This document shows positions 28,149 to 36,707 of a DNA stretch of 64,000 bases, one piece after another (the first letter of the stretch is position 1; the number at the start of each line of letters is the position of its first letter). The DNA comes from Megaera_A sp965233855. Lineage in GTDB: Bacteria; Pseudomonadota; Alphaproteobacteria; Rickettsiales; Rickettsiaceae. The translations under genes and the position numbers were made by a program. The DNA is taken from NCBI GenBank assembly GCA_965233855.1, contig OZ247586.1:1178001-1242000 (forward strand), in the 5' to 3' direction. The notes below the pieces were generated by a model. It did not search any database. It was not told the origin of the DNA and saw only the letters and a list, made by a program, of their open reading frames with translations.

Positions 28149-28381
28149 AAGAATAGAGCCATCCAAATTGCTCTGCGGCTAGCTGAAAAGCCGTATACTT
28201 CTGTTAGTACATCATTTAAAACGTATAGAAGTGGAAAAAATAATGTTCCAGCTCCAACTTGTGCTAGGCCAAATACATCCATAATTTTGATTTCTGCTAT
28301 GTTAGAAATTAATAGACAGAAAATAAAAATTATAGTTAGTAGATTATAAAATTTTGTTTGTGCTAGCGTATTTGTTTGCAT
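28149..28381 (-). pseudogene. Queuosine precursor transporter (YhhQ/VUT family), 5' part only
   Basis: About 77 N-terminal residues of a membrane protein with the VUT/YhhQ pattern: a first helix FYNLLTIIFIFCLLISNIA, then GLAQVGAGTLFFPLLYVLND and VLTEVYGFSASRRAIW. The gene is cut by the IS6 copy 4 end at 28148. The remaining four or so helices are not in this window. YhhQ imports queuine or preQ1 for tRNA modification. The fragment cannot work. Confidence 0.8.
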
Positions 28382-28624
28382 TTGATTATATACATATTAT
28401 TAATATAATTGATGCTAGTGTGGCTTGGATTATTTGTCAATTATCTGATTCACAATTTATGTAAACTTGATTAGTTATAACAGTTATAATAAAATTGTGT
28501 TTATTGTAATATTGCTAGATTAATTCGTAAATATCAGGTTGTTAGCTAGTAAAAATGATATTTATGCTTGCGAATTTCTAGTGTGACTCTATATTGCAGC
28601 TGTAAACTTAATGAAAGTTAAATT
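28382..28624. other. AT-rich intergenic region, no gene seen
   Basis: Between the yhhQ fragment and the kynureninase locus. Contains short AT repeats and no open frame with coding character. It may hold divergent promoters. Confidence 0.4.
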
Positions 28625-28780
28625 ATGCAAATAAGAATTAACAAATATTTTGTAAGTATTTTACTGATTGCGATCTTCTTTCCAATTATATCTATGGCGA
28701 GTTTAATTCAAACATTACAGAATTATTTTCTATTGATGAGAAAGGCGCAATATCAATGGATGCAACAGACCCTTTAAAAG
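28625..28780 (+). other. Signal-peptide-like short frame overlapping the kynureninase start
   Basis: An ATG at 28625 opens a frame of about 51 codons. Residues 1-24 look like a Sec signal: Arg/Lys start, SILLIAIFFPII core, SMA-S cleavage site. It then runs out of frame into the kynureninase start. The kynureninase frame is itself open upstream of 28756 (SNITELFSIDEKGAIS). A one-base shift near 28700 would join the signal to the enzyme. It may be a remnant of an exported form, or chance. Confidence 0.4.
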
Positions 28781-30012
28781 GTTACAGAGAAAGATTTGCA
28801 ATTCCAGTTGATAAGGATAATAAAGAAGTAGTTTATTTGAATGGGCATGTTATGGGGCTAGCTCCGTTAGATGCGAAGAGCTATATGATTAATGAGATAG
28901 AAGATTGGGAAAAATTAGGAGTTGGCGGAAGGTATAAAGAAAAAAATCCTTGGAATAGGTTTCATGAGAAATTCAAAAGTGGTTTTGCAAAGCTGTTAGG
29001 TGCATCTCCTGAAGAAATAGTTTTAATGAATTCGTTGTCTACTAATTTACATCTTGCAATGGTTTCATTTTATCGACCAACAAAAACTCGTTACAAGATA
29101 ATGATTGAGGCGCCAATATATATATCTGATTTATACGTAATTAAGAGTCAGCTTAAATTTCATGGTATTGATCCAGATGATGGTTTGGTTATAGTTAAGA
29201 AAGATCCAAATGTAAAAGAGATTACAGTTGAAAATTTTGCTGAGAGTTTTGAAGCGAATAAAGACAATATTGCTTTGATTCTAGTTAGCAGTGTAAATCA
29301 TCAAACGGGTCAAGTGCTGGACATTAAAAATTTGACAAAGTTATCTCATGCAAATGGAGCTGTTATAGGACTTAATCTTGCACATTCAGTTGGAAATATT
29401 CCACTAAAGTTGCATAAATGGGATGTGGATTTTGCGGCTTGGTGTAATTATAAATATATGTCTGGCGGTCCTGGTGTTGTAGGTGGTTTGTTTATAAATA
29501 AGATACATGTAAATAATCCAGATTTAAATAGATTTGCGGGTTGGTGGGGTAGTGACCCGAAGTCTAGAATGTCAATGGAAATGCAAAAGAATTTTGTTCC
29601 AGTTGAAAGTGCTGACGCCTGGCAGGCTAGTGAACAGCCTATTTTTAGTATGGCGCCTTTGCAGGCTTCTTTAAAGATATTTGATGAAGTTGGGATGGAG
29701 GCTTATCGAGAAAAATCCATCCGCTTAACTTCGTATTTAGAGTATCTTATAGATTATATTGATTCTGATAGGGTTGATATAATTACACCGCGTGATATTA
29801 ATAAACGTGGTTGTCAAATTTCTCTGCGAATAAAAAGGGACTCAGAATTATTACAGAATGAATTGAAAGCAAAGGGCGTAGTAGTAGACTTAAAACAACC
29901 AAATATAATTAGGATTTCACCAATGCCTTTATATAATGGGTATCATGATGTATGGAAATTCGCAAATATATTATCTGAAGTTTTAAAAGGGAAGTCTTTG
30001 GATCAGAAATAA
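28756..30012 (+). CDS. kynU: Kynureninase
   Basis: 418-aa PLP enzyme (fold type I) that cleaves L-kynurenine to anthranilate and alanine. Family marks: MDATDPLKGYRERF start, YLNGHVMGLAP (the NSLG-like loop), GRYKEKNPWNRFHE, and the PLP lysine K233 in WCNYKYMSGGPG, followed by GWWGSDP and a small C-terminal domain. Full length. No other tryptophan-catabolism gene is nearby. This is unusual for a reduced intracellular genome and suggests acquisition by transfer or a role on host kynurenine. The true start may lie upstream of 28756. Confidence 0.9.
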   Translation: MDATDPLKGYRERFAIPVDKDNKEVVYLNGHVMGLAPLDAKSYMINEIEDWEKLGVGGRYKEKNPWNRFHEKFKSGFAKLLGASPEEIVLMNSLSTNLHLAMVSFYRPTKTRYKIMIEAPIYISDLYVIKSQLKFHGIDPDDGLVIVKKDPNVKEITVENFAESFEANKDNIALILVSSVNHQTGQVLDIKNLTKLSHANGAVIGLNLAHSVGNIPLKLHKWDVDFAAWCNYKYMSGGPGVVGGLFINKIHVNNPDLNRFAGWWGSDPKSRMSMEMQKNFVPVESADAWQASEQPIFSMAPLQASLKIFDEVGMEAYREKSIRLTSYLEYLIDYIDSDRVDIITPRDINKRGCQISLRIKRDSELLQNELKAKGVVVDLKQPNIIRISPMPLYNGYHDVWKFANILSEVLKGKSLDQK

Positions 30013-30020
30013 AATTTGGA

Positions 30021-30182
30021 TTATCTAGCTAATGCATCAACTAATCTCTGTGCGGCTTCTGGTATTTTATTAGCTGCTTGTAGTGCTGTGATAGATGCAA
30101 CCACTGTTCTAATTAACTCTGAATATTCCTGCGCAGTTAGTACATAATCTGTTTTTAGATATGCATCAGCAGTTTTCTGGGT
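30021..30182 (-). pseudogene. Flagellin-like C-terminal fragment
   Basis: Minus-strand frame of about 54 codons ending at TAA (30021-30023). Its sequence reads as a C-terminal D0 helix of flagellin: TAQEYSELIRTVVASITALQ, then AANKIPEAAQRLVDALAR. It has no start and begins at GGTTCTGT, which equals the outer 8 bp of the IS6 repeat. It is a plausible missing end of the gene at 17405-18165. Confidence 0.6.
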
Positions 30183-30185
30183 TCT

Positions 30186-30872
30186 GTGGGAGAAATTGAA
30201 GAATATTTAAACAAGCATTTATCGTTAAAAAAACTAACCTCTTTTGAAAATGAATATTATAACTCAAAGAGATATAATATAGGCAATAAAACCCTTAATT
30301 TCCTCGGCGTAAAATATAGTTTCTGGGGGAATATAAGCAGCCATATTGCTACTAAATGCTGCAAGCTTGGAATAAATGAGTTGATATATATAGCTAAGCA
30401 AGGCAGCCTCACTAAGCCTGAAGACTTGTATACAAAGATTTACTCTGCCACAAGCCATTTATGCATGTCTTCTCTTAAAATTACTAATTACGTGGATCAG
30501 CTTGAGAACCCTTTAGTGAAATTATTTCCAGAACTAAACACGAATTGTCATATCTCTGTTCCAACAGTGTTAGAAGAGGACTATAGACAAAGAGAAATCG
30601 CGTCAAAAAATTATCAAGCTCAATCCATTGATAATGAAATTTCTCAAATTGCACATGCAATATACGAATTCAATACAACAAATGATACTAAAATTAAATA
30701 TTTTAATATGCATTTTGCAACTGATTATATTCGTAATAAAAACGAGAGAATTTTAGAAACTTCTTTTGATTTAGCTAATAACCGTTCGCAGGAAGCAAGA
30801 CGACACAAAGAAAAAATAATTAATAAAATTAGCAAATATTTTGCTGAATATGTTATTTCAACTTCAATATAA
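30186..30872 (+). CDS. Putative phosphorylase-superfamily protein (5' end uncertain)
   Basis: 228 aa from a GTG start. GINELIYIAKQGSL at about 63-76 and SIDNEISQIAHAIYEF with HFATDYIR further on faintly resemble the glycine-rich strand, the DNE/DME motif and the final Asp of nucleoside phosphorylase-like proteins. The family call is weak. The upstream sequence is a flagellin fragment with an IS-like junction at 30180, so the N-terminus may be truncated. It is followed 11 bp later by a DegT aminotransferase and then a CYTH gene. Confidence 0.45.
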   Translation: MGEIEEYLNKHLSLKKLTSFENEYYNSKRYNIGNKTLNFLGVKYSFWGNISSHIATKCCKLGINELIYIAKQGSLTKPEDLYTKIYSATSHLCMSSLKITNYVDQLENPLVKLFPELNTNCHISVPTVLEEDYRQREIASKNYQAQSIDNEISQIAHAIYEFNTTNDTKIKYFNMHFATDYIRNKNERILETSFDLANNRSQEARRHKEKIINKISKYFAEYVISTSI

Positions 30873-30883
30873 GTAGGTATATT

Positions 30884-32058
30884 ATGTTAATTTCATCAAC
30901 TAAATTTACTGCAAGAGATCCTGAAGATATTCAGAATTTAGTAAATACAATATTACAATCGAAAGGATTGTCTGGAAATTCTTATTTAATTGACGACTAC
31001 GAAAAAGCACTACAAAAGTTTTTCAAAGTTAATCATGCAATGCCGTATCATCTGGAACTACTGCAATCTACGCAGCTCTTTATGCACTAGATATATCTCA
31101 TGGTGATGAAGTAATATTGCCAGTGACGTCCGCTGTTATGTCGGGATTACCAATTATTGCTCTTGGAGCAACACCTGTATTTGTAGATTGTCAAAAAAAC
31201 TGCTTTAAAATCTGTCTAGAAAATTTACAAACAAAAATTACAAAAAAAACCAAAGCTATTATTTCGGTGCCTATGTGGGGCTACCCAGCTTTTTCAGAAG
31301 AGCTCAATAATGTTGCAAAGAAAAACAATCTACCAATTATTGAAGATGCAGCGCAAGCTATAGGGACATGGAATAATAATAAATACGAAGGAACAAAAGG
31401 TACTATCGGTTGTTTTAGCACGCATGAAATCAAAATGATTAGCACTGGCGAAGGAGGTTTTGTTCTTACTGACGACGATAGTTTAGCTAACAAAGTAAGG
31501 AGCTTTTCTAAATTAGGGCTAGATAAAAAATCTAATCCCAAGGGTGGGTTTGGACAATTTTATGGTCTAAATTTTAAACTAAACGCTATGTCTGCTGCGC
31601 TAGGAATTAGCGAAATAAATAGACTTATCTCAAAAATAGAAAATCGGCAAAATAAAGTACATCTGTGGAATAAAGAACTTAAAGACTGTGAAGAATTTTT
31701 AGACGATATTGATGTAAACAATTCCGAGCAAAAAATAAATGGCTATTCAGTAGTTAAATTTTTTAAATTGCCAAATCAAATCTCAAATAATAAATTATCC
31801 TTGAATCTATTTGAACAAAGAATTGAGACTGATTTTATCAGGTATAAATATCAAATGCTCCCAGAATATGAAATATTTAAGCCTTATTTTACTAAGAATA
31901 GATATAATTCTTTAAACATCGAATTCCCAAATGCACATCGTATGATGAAAGAACTGCTAATTCTTCCAACACACGAAGGAATAACAGAGTCTAATATCAG
32001 AGAAGCAGCAGAAATTATTAAGCAAACTATTAAGCATATTATCCAAGAGGTTTACTAA
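30884..32058 (+). pseudogene. DegT/DnrJ/EryC1/StrS aminotransferase, frameshifted
   Basis: About 390 codons. The first frame (from 30884) reads through FKVNHA, then the frame shifts near 31040-31055 and continues with SSGTTAIYAALYALDISHGD to 32058. The PLP-binding region is clear: IIEDAAQAIGTW, and the Schiff-base lysine in STHEIKMISTGEGG. These enzymes transaminate keto-sugars, or scyllo-inosose in aminoglycoside pathways. The ATG/TAA overlap with the CYTH gene shows an operon. One indel is the only defect, so the damage is recent or an assembly error. Confidence 0.8.
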
Positions 32059-32681
32059 TGTCTAAATCAAATTTAATATCACCTATTGAAAATCTGGGGA
32101 CCGAAGTTGAAATTAAAATTAAAGTAGATGAAACTAATTTCATCCACCTGCAAAAATGGCTAAATAATAACGCCGAATATCTCAGCGAAACCTTGCAAGA
32201 AGATTATTATTTTAATAATCCAGATAATTCATGGTTTAAAATGCATGAAGAAGGATACAAATACGCATTAAAATATTTAAGAATACGTGTTACTAACCGA
32301 GGTAGCTCCATATGCTATAAAGACTGGAACACTAGTGAAAACAATGGAAAATCAGGGTTATTTTGCAAAGATCTTGAAATGCCAATTCCAAACACAGAAA
32401 AATATATTTTATTACTTGAATCAATAGGCTTTACCGAAAAAACAAAAATCAAGAAATCTAGAAAAAGCTATATTTATAAAGATTTCCTAATAGATGTTGA
32501 TACGGTAAAAGATGTTGGTACTTTTATTGAATTTGAAGTTAACAATAAGATCCATGACAATCCAAAAGCTGAGTATCAAAGACTAGAAAATTTTATAAAA
32601 AATCTAGGATTACCTAATTTCACTATACAAAAACAGGGGTTCATAATTTTAGCCTGGAACCCAAATTTTAATTTTACCTAA
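32058..32681 (+). CDS. CYTH-domain protein (class IV adenylate cyclase-like)
   Basis: 207-aa triphosphate tunnel protein. The diagnostic ExExK motif is EVEIKIK at about residues 17-23, followed by alternating charged strands (KYLRIRVTN, ICYKDWN, LFCKDLEMP, FLIDVDTV, FIEFEVNN) that form the CYTH barrel. Such proteins are class IV adenylate cyclases, thiamine triphosphatases or inorganic triphosphatases; the sequence cannot separate these. The start overlaps the aminotransferase stop in TAATG. Confidence 0.8.
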   Translation: MSKSNLISPIENLGTEVEIKIKVDETNFIHLQKWLNNNAEYLSETLQEDYYFNNPDNSWFKMHEEGYKYALKYLRIRVTNRGSSICYKDWNTSENNGKSGLFCKDLEMPIPNTEKYILLLESIGFTEKTKIKKSRKSYIYKDFLIDVDTVKDVGTFIEFEVNNKIHDNPKAEYQRLENFIKNLGLPNFTIQKQGFIILAWNPNFNFT

Positions 32682-33002
32682 TATTATTTATTATGACCAA
32701 AGCAGTTTACCACCCCCAAATTCTAAAAATTAAAAATATTTTCTGGCCGATTGAAAATTCGGAGATCAGAAAATTTTTACCAATGGCTGCAATGATATTT
32801 TGTATATTATTTAACTACTCAGCATTTAGATCAATAAAAGACGGTTTTGTAGTAACTAGCATTGGACCTGAAGCGATTGGTTTCCTAAAAACCTATTTTG
32901 TATTACCTACTGCGATTTTAATGATGGTGATATATACCAAACTTTGCAATATGTTTTCACAGCAAAAAGTCTTTTACCTTATAACATCTAGCTTCTTAAT
33001 AT

Positions 33003-33971
33003 AACCCGAACTATGTATAAGAAAAGGACTGCATAGCTAGTGATATTGGGGTATTCTGTATTTTTGCAATCTAAAAAAGGTACCCCAATGAATATAGATT
33101 ACGATAGTTTGTTCTGCTTTGTCGATGATTTTTGTAAAGGATTTGAAAATTGGTACAAAAAGACACTCATTACCAGTGGTATTAGAAAGCGTAATAAACC
33201 ATGTAAAATGAGCTTGTCAGAAATAATAACTATCCTGATAGCTTTCCATCAATCTGGAATGTCATGCTTTAAATATTTTTACCTAGAACTTATGAGGAAT
33301 CACAGAAACTTATTCAGCTACTTAGTACATTACGATCGCTTTACAGCACTAATAAAACTTGCTTTCCCTGCTGTGGTTTGCATGCTTAAAAGCCTTGAAG
33401 GTAAGGTAACAGAATATATGTTTATAGATGCAACGCCTATGGCTGTTTGTCATAATCTTCGAGAAAAAAGACATAAAGTTTTTAAAGGATTAGCTAAAAA
33501 AGGCAAGACTTCTACTGGTTGGTTTTTTGGCTTTAAGTTGCACTTTATTCTCAATACATTCGGAGAAATTGTAAGTATGACTATTACTGGTGGCAACGTT
33601 AATGATCGTTCTCCAGTTATGGAAATGGTGAAAGGTATTACTGGTAAACTTATTGGTGATAAAGGGTATATATCCAAAAAACTATCCGCTGAATTATTTG
33701 AACAAAAAGTGACTTTGATTACTAAAATCAAAAAGAATATGAAAAATATTTTAATGGATACTACAGATAAAATGATGTTGATGCGTCGTAGTTTTATTGA
33801 GACTATATTCTCCTCTATGAAGTCATTGAATACTTTGATTCATAGTAGGCACAGATCACCTATCAACGCTTTTTCTCACTTATTTGCTGGACTCATAAAT
33901 TACCAAATTAGAACTGATAAACCATCTCTAGATCAAATGGTAAAATTAGATTCTTATGCATAGTTGGGGTT
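33003..33971 (+). mobile_element. IS982-family insertion sequence
   Basis: 969-bp element with 21-bp terminal repeats matching at 19 positions (AACCCGAACTATG at the left; its near complement at the right). A 5-bp target duplication AATAT flanks it (32998-33002 and 33972-33976). Excision on paper restores the tlc frame exactly. Confidence 0.93.
33088..33963 (+). CDS. IS982-family transposase
   Basis: 291 aa, intact. N-terminal region MNIDYDSLFCFVDDF, then MSLSEIITILIAFHQSG, and a DDE core with FIDATPMAVCHN and LIGDKGYISKKL, plus RRSFIETIFSSMKS near the end, all typical of IS982. The start at 33088 follows AAAGG (33076-33080) by 7 nt; the in-frame codon at 33040 lacks a good site. This IS looks fresh and able to move. 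Confidence 0.92.
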   Translation: MNIDYDSLFCFVDDFCKGFENWYKKTLITSGIRKRNKPCKMSLSEIITILIAFHQSGMSCFKYFYLELMRNHRNLFSYLVHYDRFTALIKLAFPAVVCMLKSLEGKVTEYMFIDATPMAVCHNLREKRHKVFKGLAKKGKTSTGWFFGFKLHFILNTFGEIVSMTITGGNVNDRSPVMEMVKGITGKLIGDKGYISKKLSAELFEQKVTLITKIKKNMKNILMDTTDKMMLMRRSFIETIFSSMKSLNTLIHSRHRSPINAFSHLFAGLINYQIRTDKPSLDQMVKLDSYA

Positions 33972-35140
33972 AATATACATAGCTATCTTTACGTTTATTT
34001 TATATCCATTTGCTGATCTATTTCATCCAAATATACAAAAAATAGAATCTTTATGCATTAAATATCCAAATTTCAAATGGTTTATCAAAATAGCAGGTAA
34101 CTGGAGCTATGCCTCATTTTATGTGATAGCCGAGATTTGGGGGAATATGATTCTTAGTCTATTATTTTGGCAATTTGCAAACCAAATAACAACTAATAAT
34201 GAAGTCAGACGTTTTTACCCAATGTTTGGTCTATTAGGTAATTGCTCACTGCTCATAGTAGCATTCGTGCTTAATATATTTTTAGACCAAAATATACACA
34301 TAGTCCCAAGTGAAATAAAATTTATACCTGTATTATGCATAACAATACTCAATGGCTTAGCAATATTGTTTTTATATTATTGGATTAATAGAAATATTAT
34401 TAAAAATAAGCCTGTGTATGATGCAAAGCAAACAAAAAAACTTAATGTAAAAGATAGTATCAAAATGATATTATCTTCGAAATATCTTGGGCTGCTGGCT
34501 TTATTCGTAATTTCATACGGGATATCAATCAACTTAGTTGAAGGAATATGGAAATCTAAAATTAGAGAAATATACCCAAGTAAAGAAGAATACACCTTAT
34601 TCATGAGCTCATTCCAGGCTTACCAAGGAATAGTAGCCATTATTTTTATGTTCATTGGTAGTAATATATTGAGGATATTATCATGGAAAAAAGCGGCTAT
34701 GTTTACTCCCATTATGATGCTTTTTACAGGTTCTATTTTCTTCTTACTCATTACTATTGAAAATTTTTCTACAATAGAAATTTCTGCCTTTATAGGTACA
34801 GGACCACTATTTCTAGTAATAATGATTGGTAGTGCACAAAATATACTAACTAAAGCTACTTAAATATTCACTGTTTGATTCAACTAAAGAAATGGTATAT
34901 ATGCATAGTGATAACGAGTTTAGAACTAAGGGCAAAGCAGCTGTTGATGTAGTAGCAAGTAGATGCGGAAAATCTTTAGGTGGAGTTATTCAATCAACAT
35001 ATTTTATAATTTTACCAGTTGCAACATTTGAAAGTGCTGTCCCATTCTTTGCATCAATATTTTTTATAATTTTAGGATTATAGGTTTGGGCCATTAGAAC
35101 ACTCGATGCTGAAATCGGTAATAAAATAAATGAAGTATAA

Positions 35141-35470
35141 ACACTTACTATGATTACTTATTCACCTTTCCTGAATAATATATGACTACTAGTTTCCTTC
35201 CCTAATTACAAATACTTTATCAAAAAACCATGATTTAATCATTAATGGAAAAATATATAATAATCAGCTTTAAACCCTATATTCTACCATCCTGATAAAT
35301 AACTGCAAAGAGCAAAGCTAATCAAGACACAATATGTAGTCATTTAATTTAGGTATTACGCACTTGATTAAAGTTACATTCGATAGCTATATAAAGCTAT
35401 TAATATCTTAATCAAAAAAGTTTGCTAACTTAATAATACGTGCAAATGATAATGCAATCTAAAAAGAAAA
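35141..35470. other. Intergenic region after tlc, no gene seen
   Basis: 330 bp, AT-rich, between the tlc remnant and tRNA-Met. Stops occur often in all frames. A small hairpin ATAGCTATATAAAGCTAT lies near 35384-35401. Probably decayed sequence. Confidence 0.4.
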
Positions 35471-35547
35471 TGGTAGCGAGGGAGGGACTTGAACCCCCGA
35501 CACGCGGATTATGATTCCGCTGCTCTAACCAGCTGAGCTACCCCGCC
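35471..35547 (-). tRNA. tRNA-Met (CAT), elongator type
   Basis: Minus-strand cloverleaf with acceptor GGCGGGG, anticodon CAT in stem GCGGA/TCCGC, T-loop TTCAAGT and encoded CCA (35471-35473). The acceptor starts with a G-U pair and the body matches alphaproteobacterial elongator tRNA-Met rather than the initiator, which has a mismatch at 1-72 and GGG/CCC in the anticodon stem. Confidence 0.9.
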
Positions 35548-35572
35548 ATAGGGAATATAATCTATATTTAAA

Positions 35573-35606
35573 TAAAAAAAGCCCAGAACCAAAAAAGTCC
35601 TGGGCT
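35573..35606 (-). terminator. Rho-independent terminator after rpsI
   Basis: On the minus strand AGCCCAG pairs with CTGGGCT (35600-35606 with 35580-35586), extendable with one weak pair, followed by seven T. It starts 10 bp after the rpsI stop. Confidence 0.9.
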
Positions 35607-35616
35607 AAAATATATA

Positions 35617-36126
35617 TTAACGTTTCGAGAACTGTGTACTCTTACGCGCTTTACGCTTACCGTATTTTTTACGCTCAACAACTCTTGAATCTCTTGTCAA
35701 GAAACCATTTTTTCTAAGTACTAAATGGAACTCATCAGAAATACAATCAAGTGCTCTTGCAATACCATGAACAATAGCACCAGCTTGACCTGTAGTTCCG
35801 CCACCTTTCGTAGTACAAATTACATCATACTGAGCAGTAGTTTTAGTATCAACAAACGGCCTCATTATAGCAGCTCTGTATGATTCACGAGGAAAATATG
35901 CAGAAAAGTCTTTGCTATTAACAATGATCTGACCTTTACCAGGCTTAACCCAAACTCTTGCAACAGAATTTTTTCTTCTTCCAGTGCCATATCCACCACC
36001 ATCTAGTGTAGATTTTTTTGATTTACACTGAATAATCTTTGGTGCTTCAGCTTTTACAGCTTCTGTAGCTGGTGCTTTCGCATCTTTAGTATTTTCTTCT
36101 AATTCCTTAAGTGTTGGTACTTCCAT
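35617..36126 (-). CDS. rpsI: 30S ribosomal protein S9
   Basis: 169 aa. The conserved S9 core starts near residue 45 (YGTGRRKNSVARVWVKPGKG) and ends in the basic tail KKYGKRKARKSTQFSKR, whose last Arg reaches the ribosomal P site. An Ala/Lys/Glu-rich N-terminal extension of about 40 residues is usual in alphaproteobacteria. It lies 5 bp after rplM. Confidence 0.97.
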   Translation of the reverse strand: MEVPTLKELEENTKDAKAPATEAVKAEAPKIIQCKSKKSTLDGGGYGTGRRKNSVARVWVKPGKGQIIVNSKDFSAYFPRESYRAAIMRPFVDTKTTAQYDVICTTKGGGTTGQAGAIVHGIARALDCISDEFHLVLRKNGFLTRDSRVVERKKYGKRKARKSTQFSKR

Positions 36127-36131
36127 TGCGA

Positions 36132-36599
36132 TTACTTCTTATTTTTTGTATTTTTAGCAGCGATATCAAAAGCAACAGGCTTTTGCGCAGTGTGTGGGTG
36201 CTCAGCTTCAGCATAAACATGTAGGTTACCAAATTGCTTACTACCCATTTTATTTCTACTTAGCATTCTTTTAACAGCCATCTGAACAACTCTCTCAGGA
36301 TAGTTACCAAGTAATATTTTTCCTGCTGTTGTTTCTTTAATTCCACCTGGAAAACCTGTATGACGATAATAGAATTTACCATCTTTTTTATCACCCTTAT
36401 TACCAGAAAGATGAACATGCTTAGCATTGATGATTACAACATGATCCCCACAATCTATATGAGGTGTAAACATAGGCTTATGCTTGCCACGAAGTAATAA
36501 AGCGGCCTGGCTTGCCAAACGACCAAGAACGATATCTTTAGCGTCAATAATAAGCCATTTTTTTTCAATTTCTGATGGCTTTGCTGAATAAGTTTTCAC
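36132..36599 (-). CDS. rplM: 50S ribosomal protein L13
   Basis: 155 aa with L13 signatures: WLIIDAKDIVLGRLASQAA near the start, KPMFTPHIDCGDHVVIINA, and the central YRHTGFPGGIKE followed by VKRMLSRNKMG. First gene of the conserved rplM-rpsI pair. Confidence 0.97.
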   Translation of the reverse strand: MKTYSAKPSEIEKKWLIIDAKDIVLGRLASQAALLLRGKHKPMFTPHIDCGDHVVIINAKHVHLSGNKGDKKDGKFYYRHTGFPGGIKETTAGKILLGNYPERVVQMAVKRMLSRNKMGSKQFGNLHVYAEAEHPHTAQKPVAFDIAAKNTKNKK

Positions 36600-36707
36600 A
36601 ATTAGTTCTTCTATTAATTAGACATTTTGCACGTAAAAATAGCAGTTACCCACCCTTATTGTCAAGGACAATTTCATTTTTTTCAAATCTCTTAAAACTT
36701 TTAGAGG

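Larger units (their letters stand above)
32693..35140 (+). pseudogene. tlc: ADP/ATP translocase (Tlc family), disrupted
   Basis: Rickettsiales/chlamydial type nucleotide transporter that exchanges host ATP for ADP across the inner membrane. N-terminal helices (FLPMAAMIFCILFNYSAFRS, then KDGFVVTSIGPEA) are intact to 33002, where an IS982 element interrupts. The frame resumes at 33975 without loss (FLI-YIAIFTF). A one-base insertion at 34861 then shifts the frame before KYSLFDSTKEM, and a TAG lies at 35081 before the last 18 codons (VWAIRTLDAEIGNKINEV). Three separate lesions mean this copy is dead; obligate parasites usually carry several. Confidence 0.9.

Noticed and set aside
35371..35380. 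GCACTTGATT, also found at the 3' end of tRNA-Arg, as a possible attachment site
   Set aside because: Only 10 bp match, with no integrase or element boundaries nearby.
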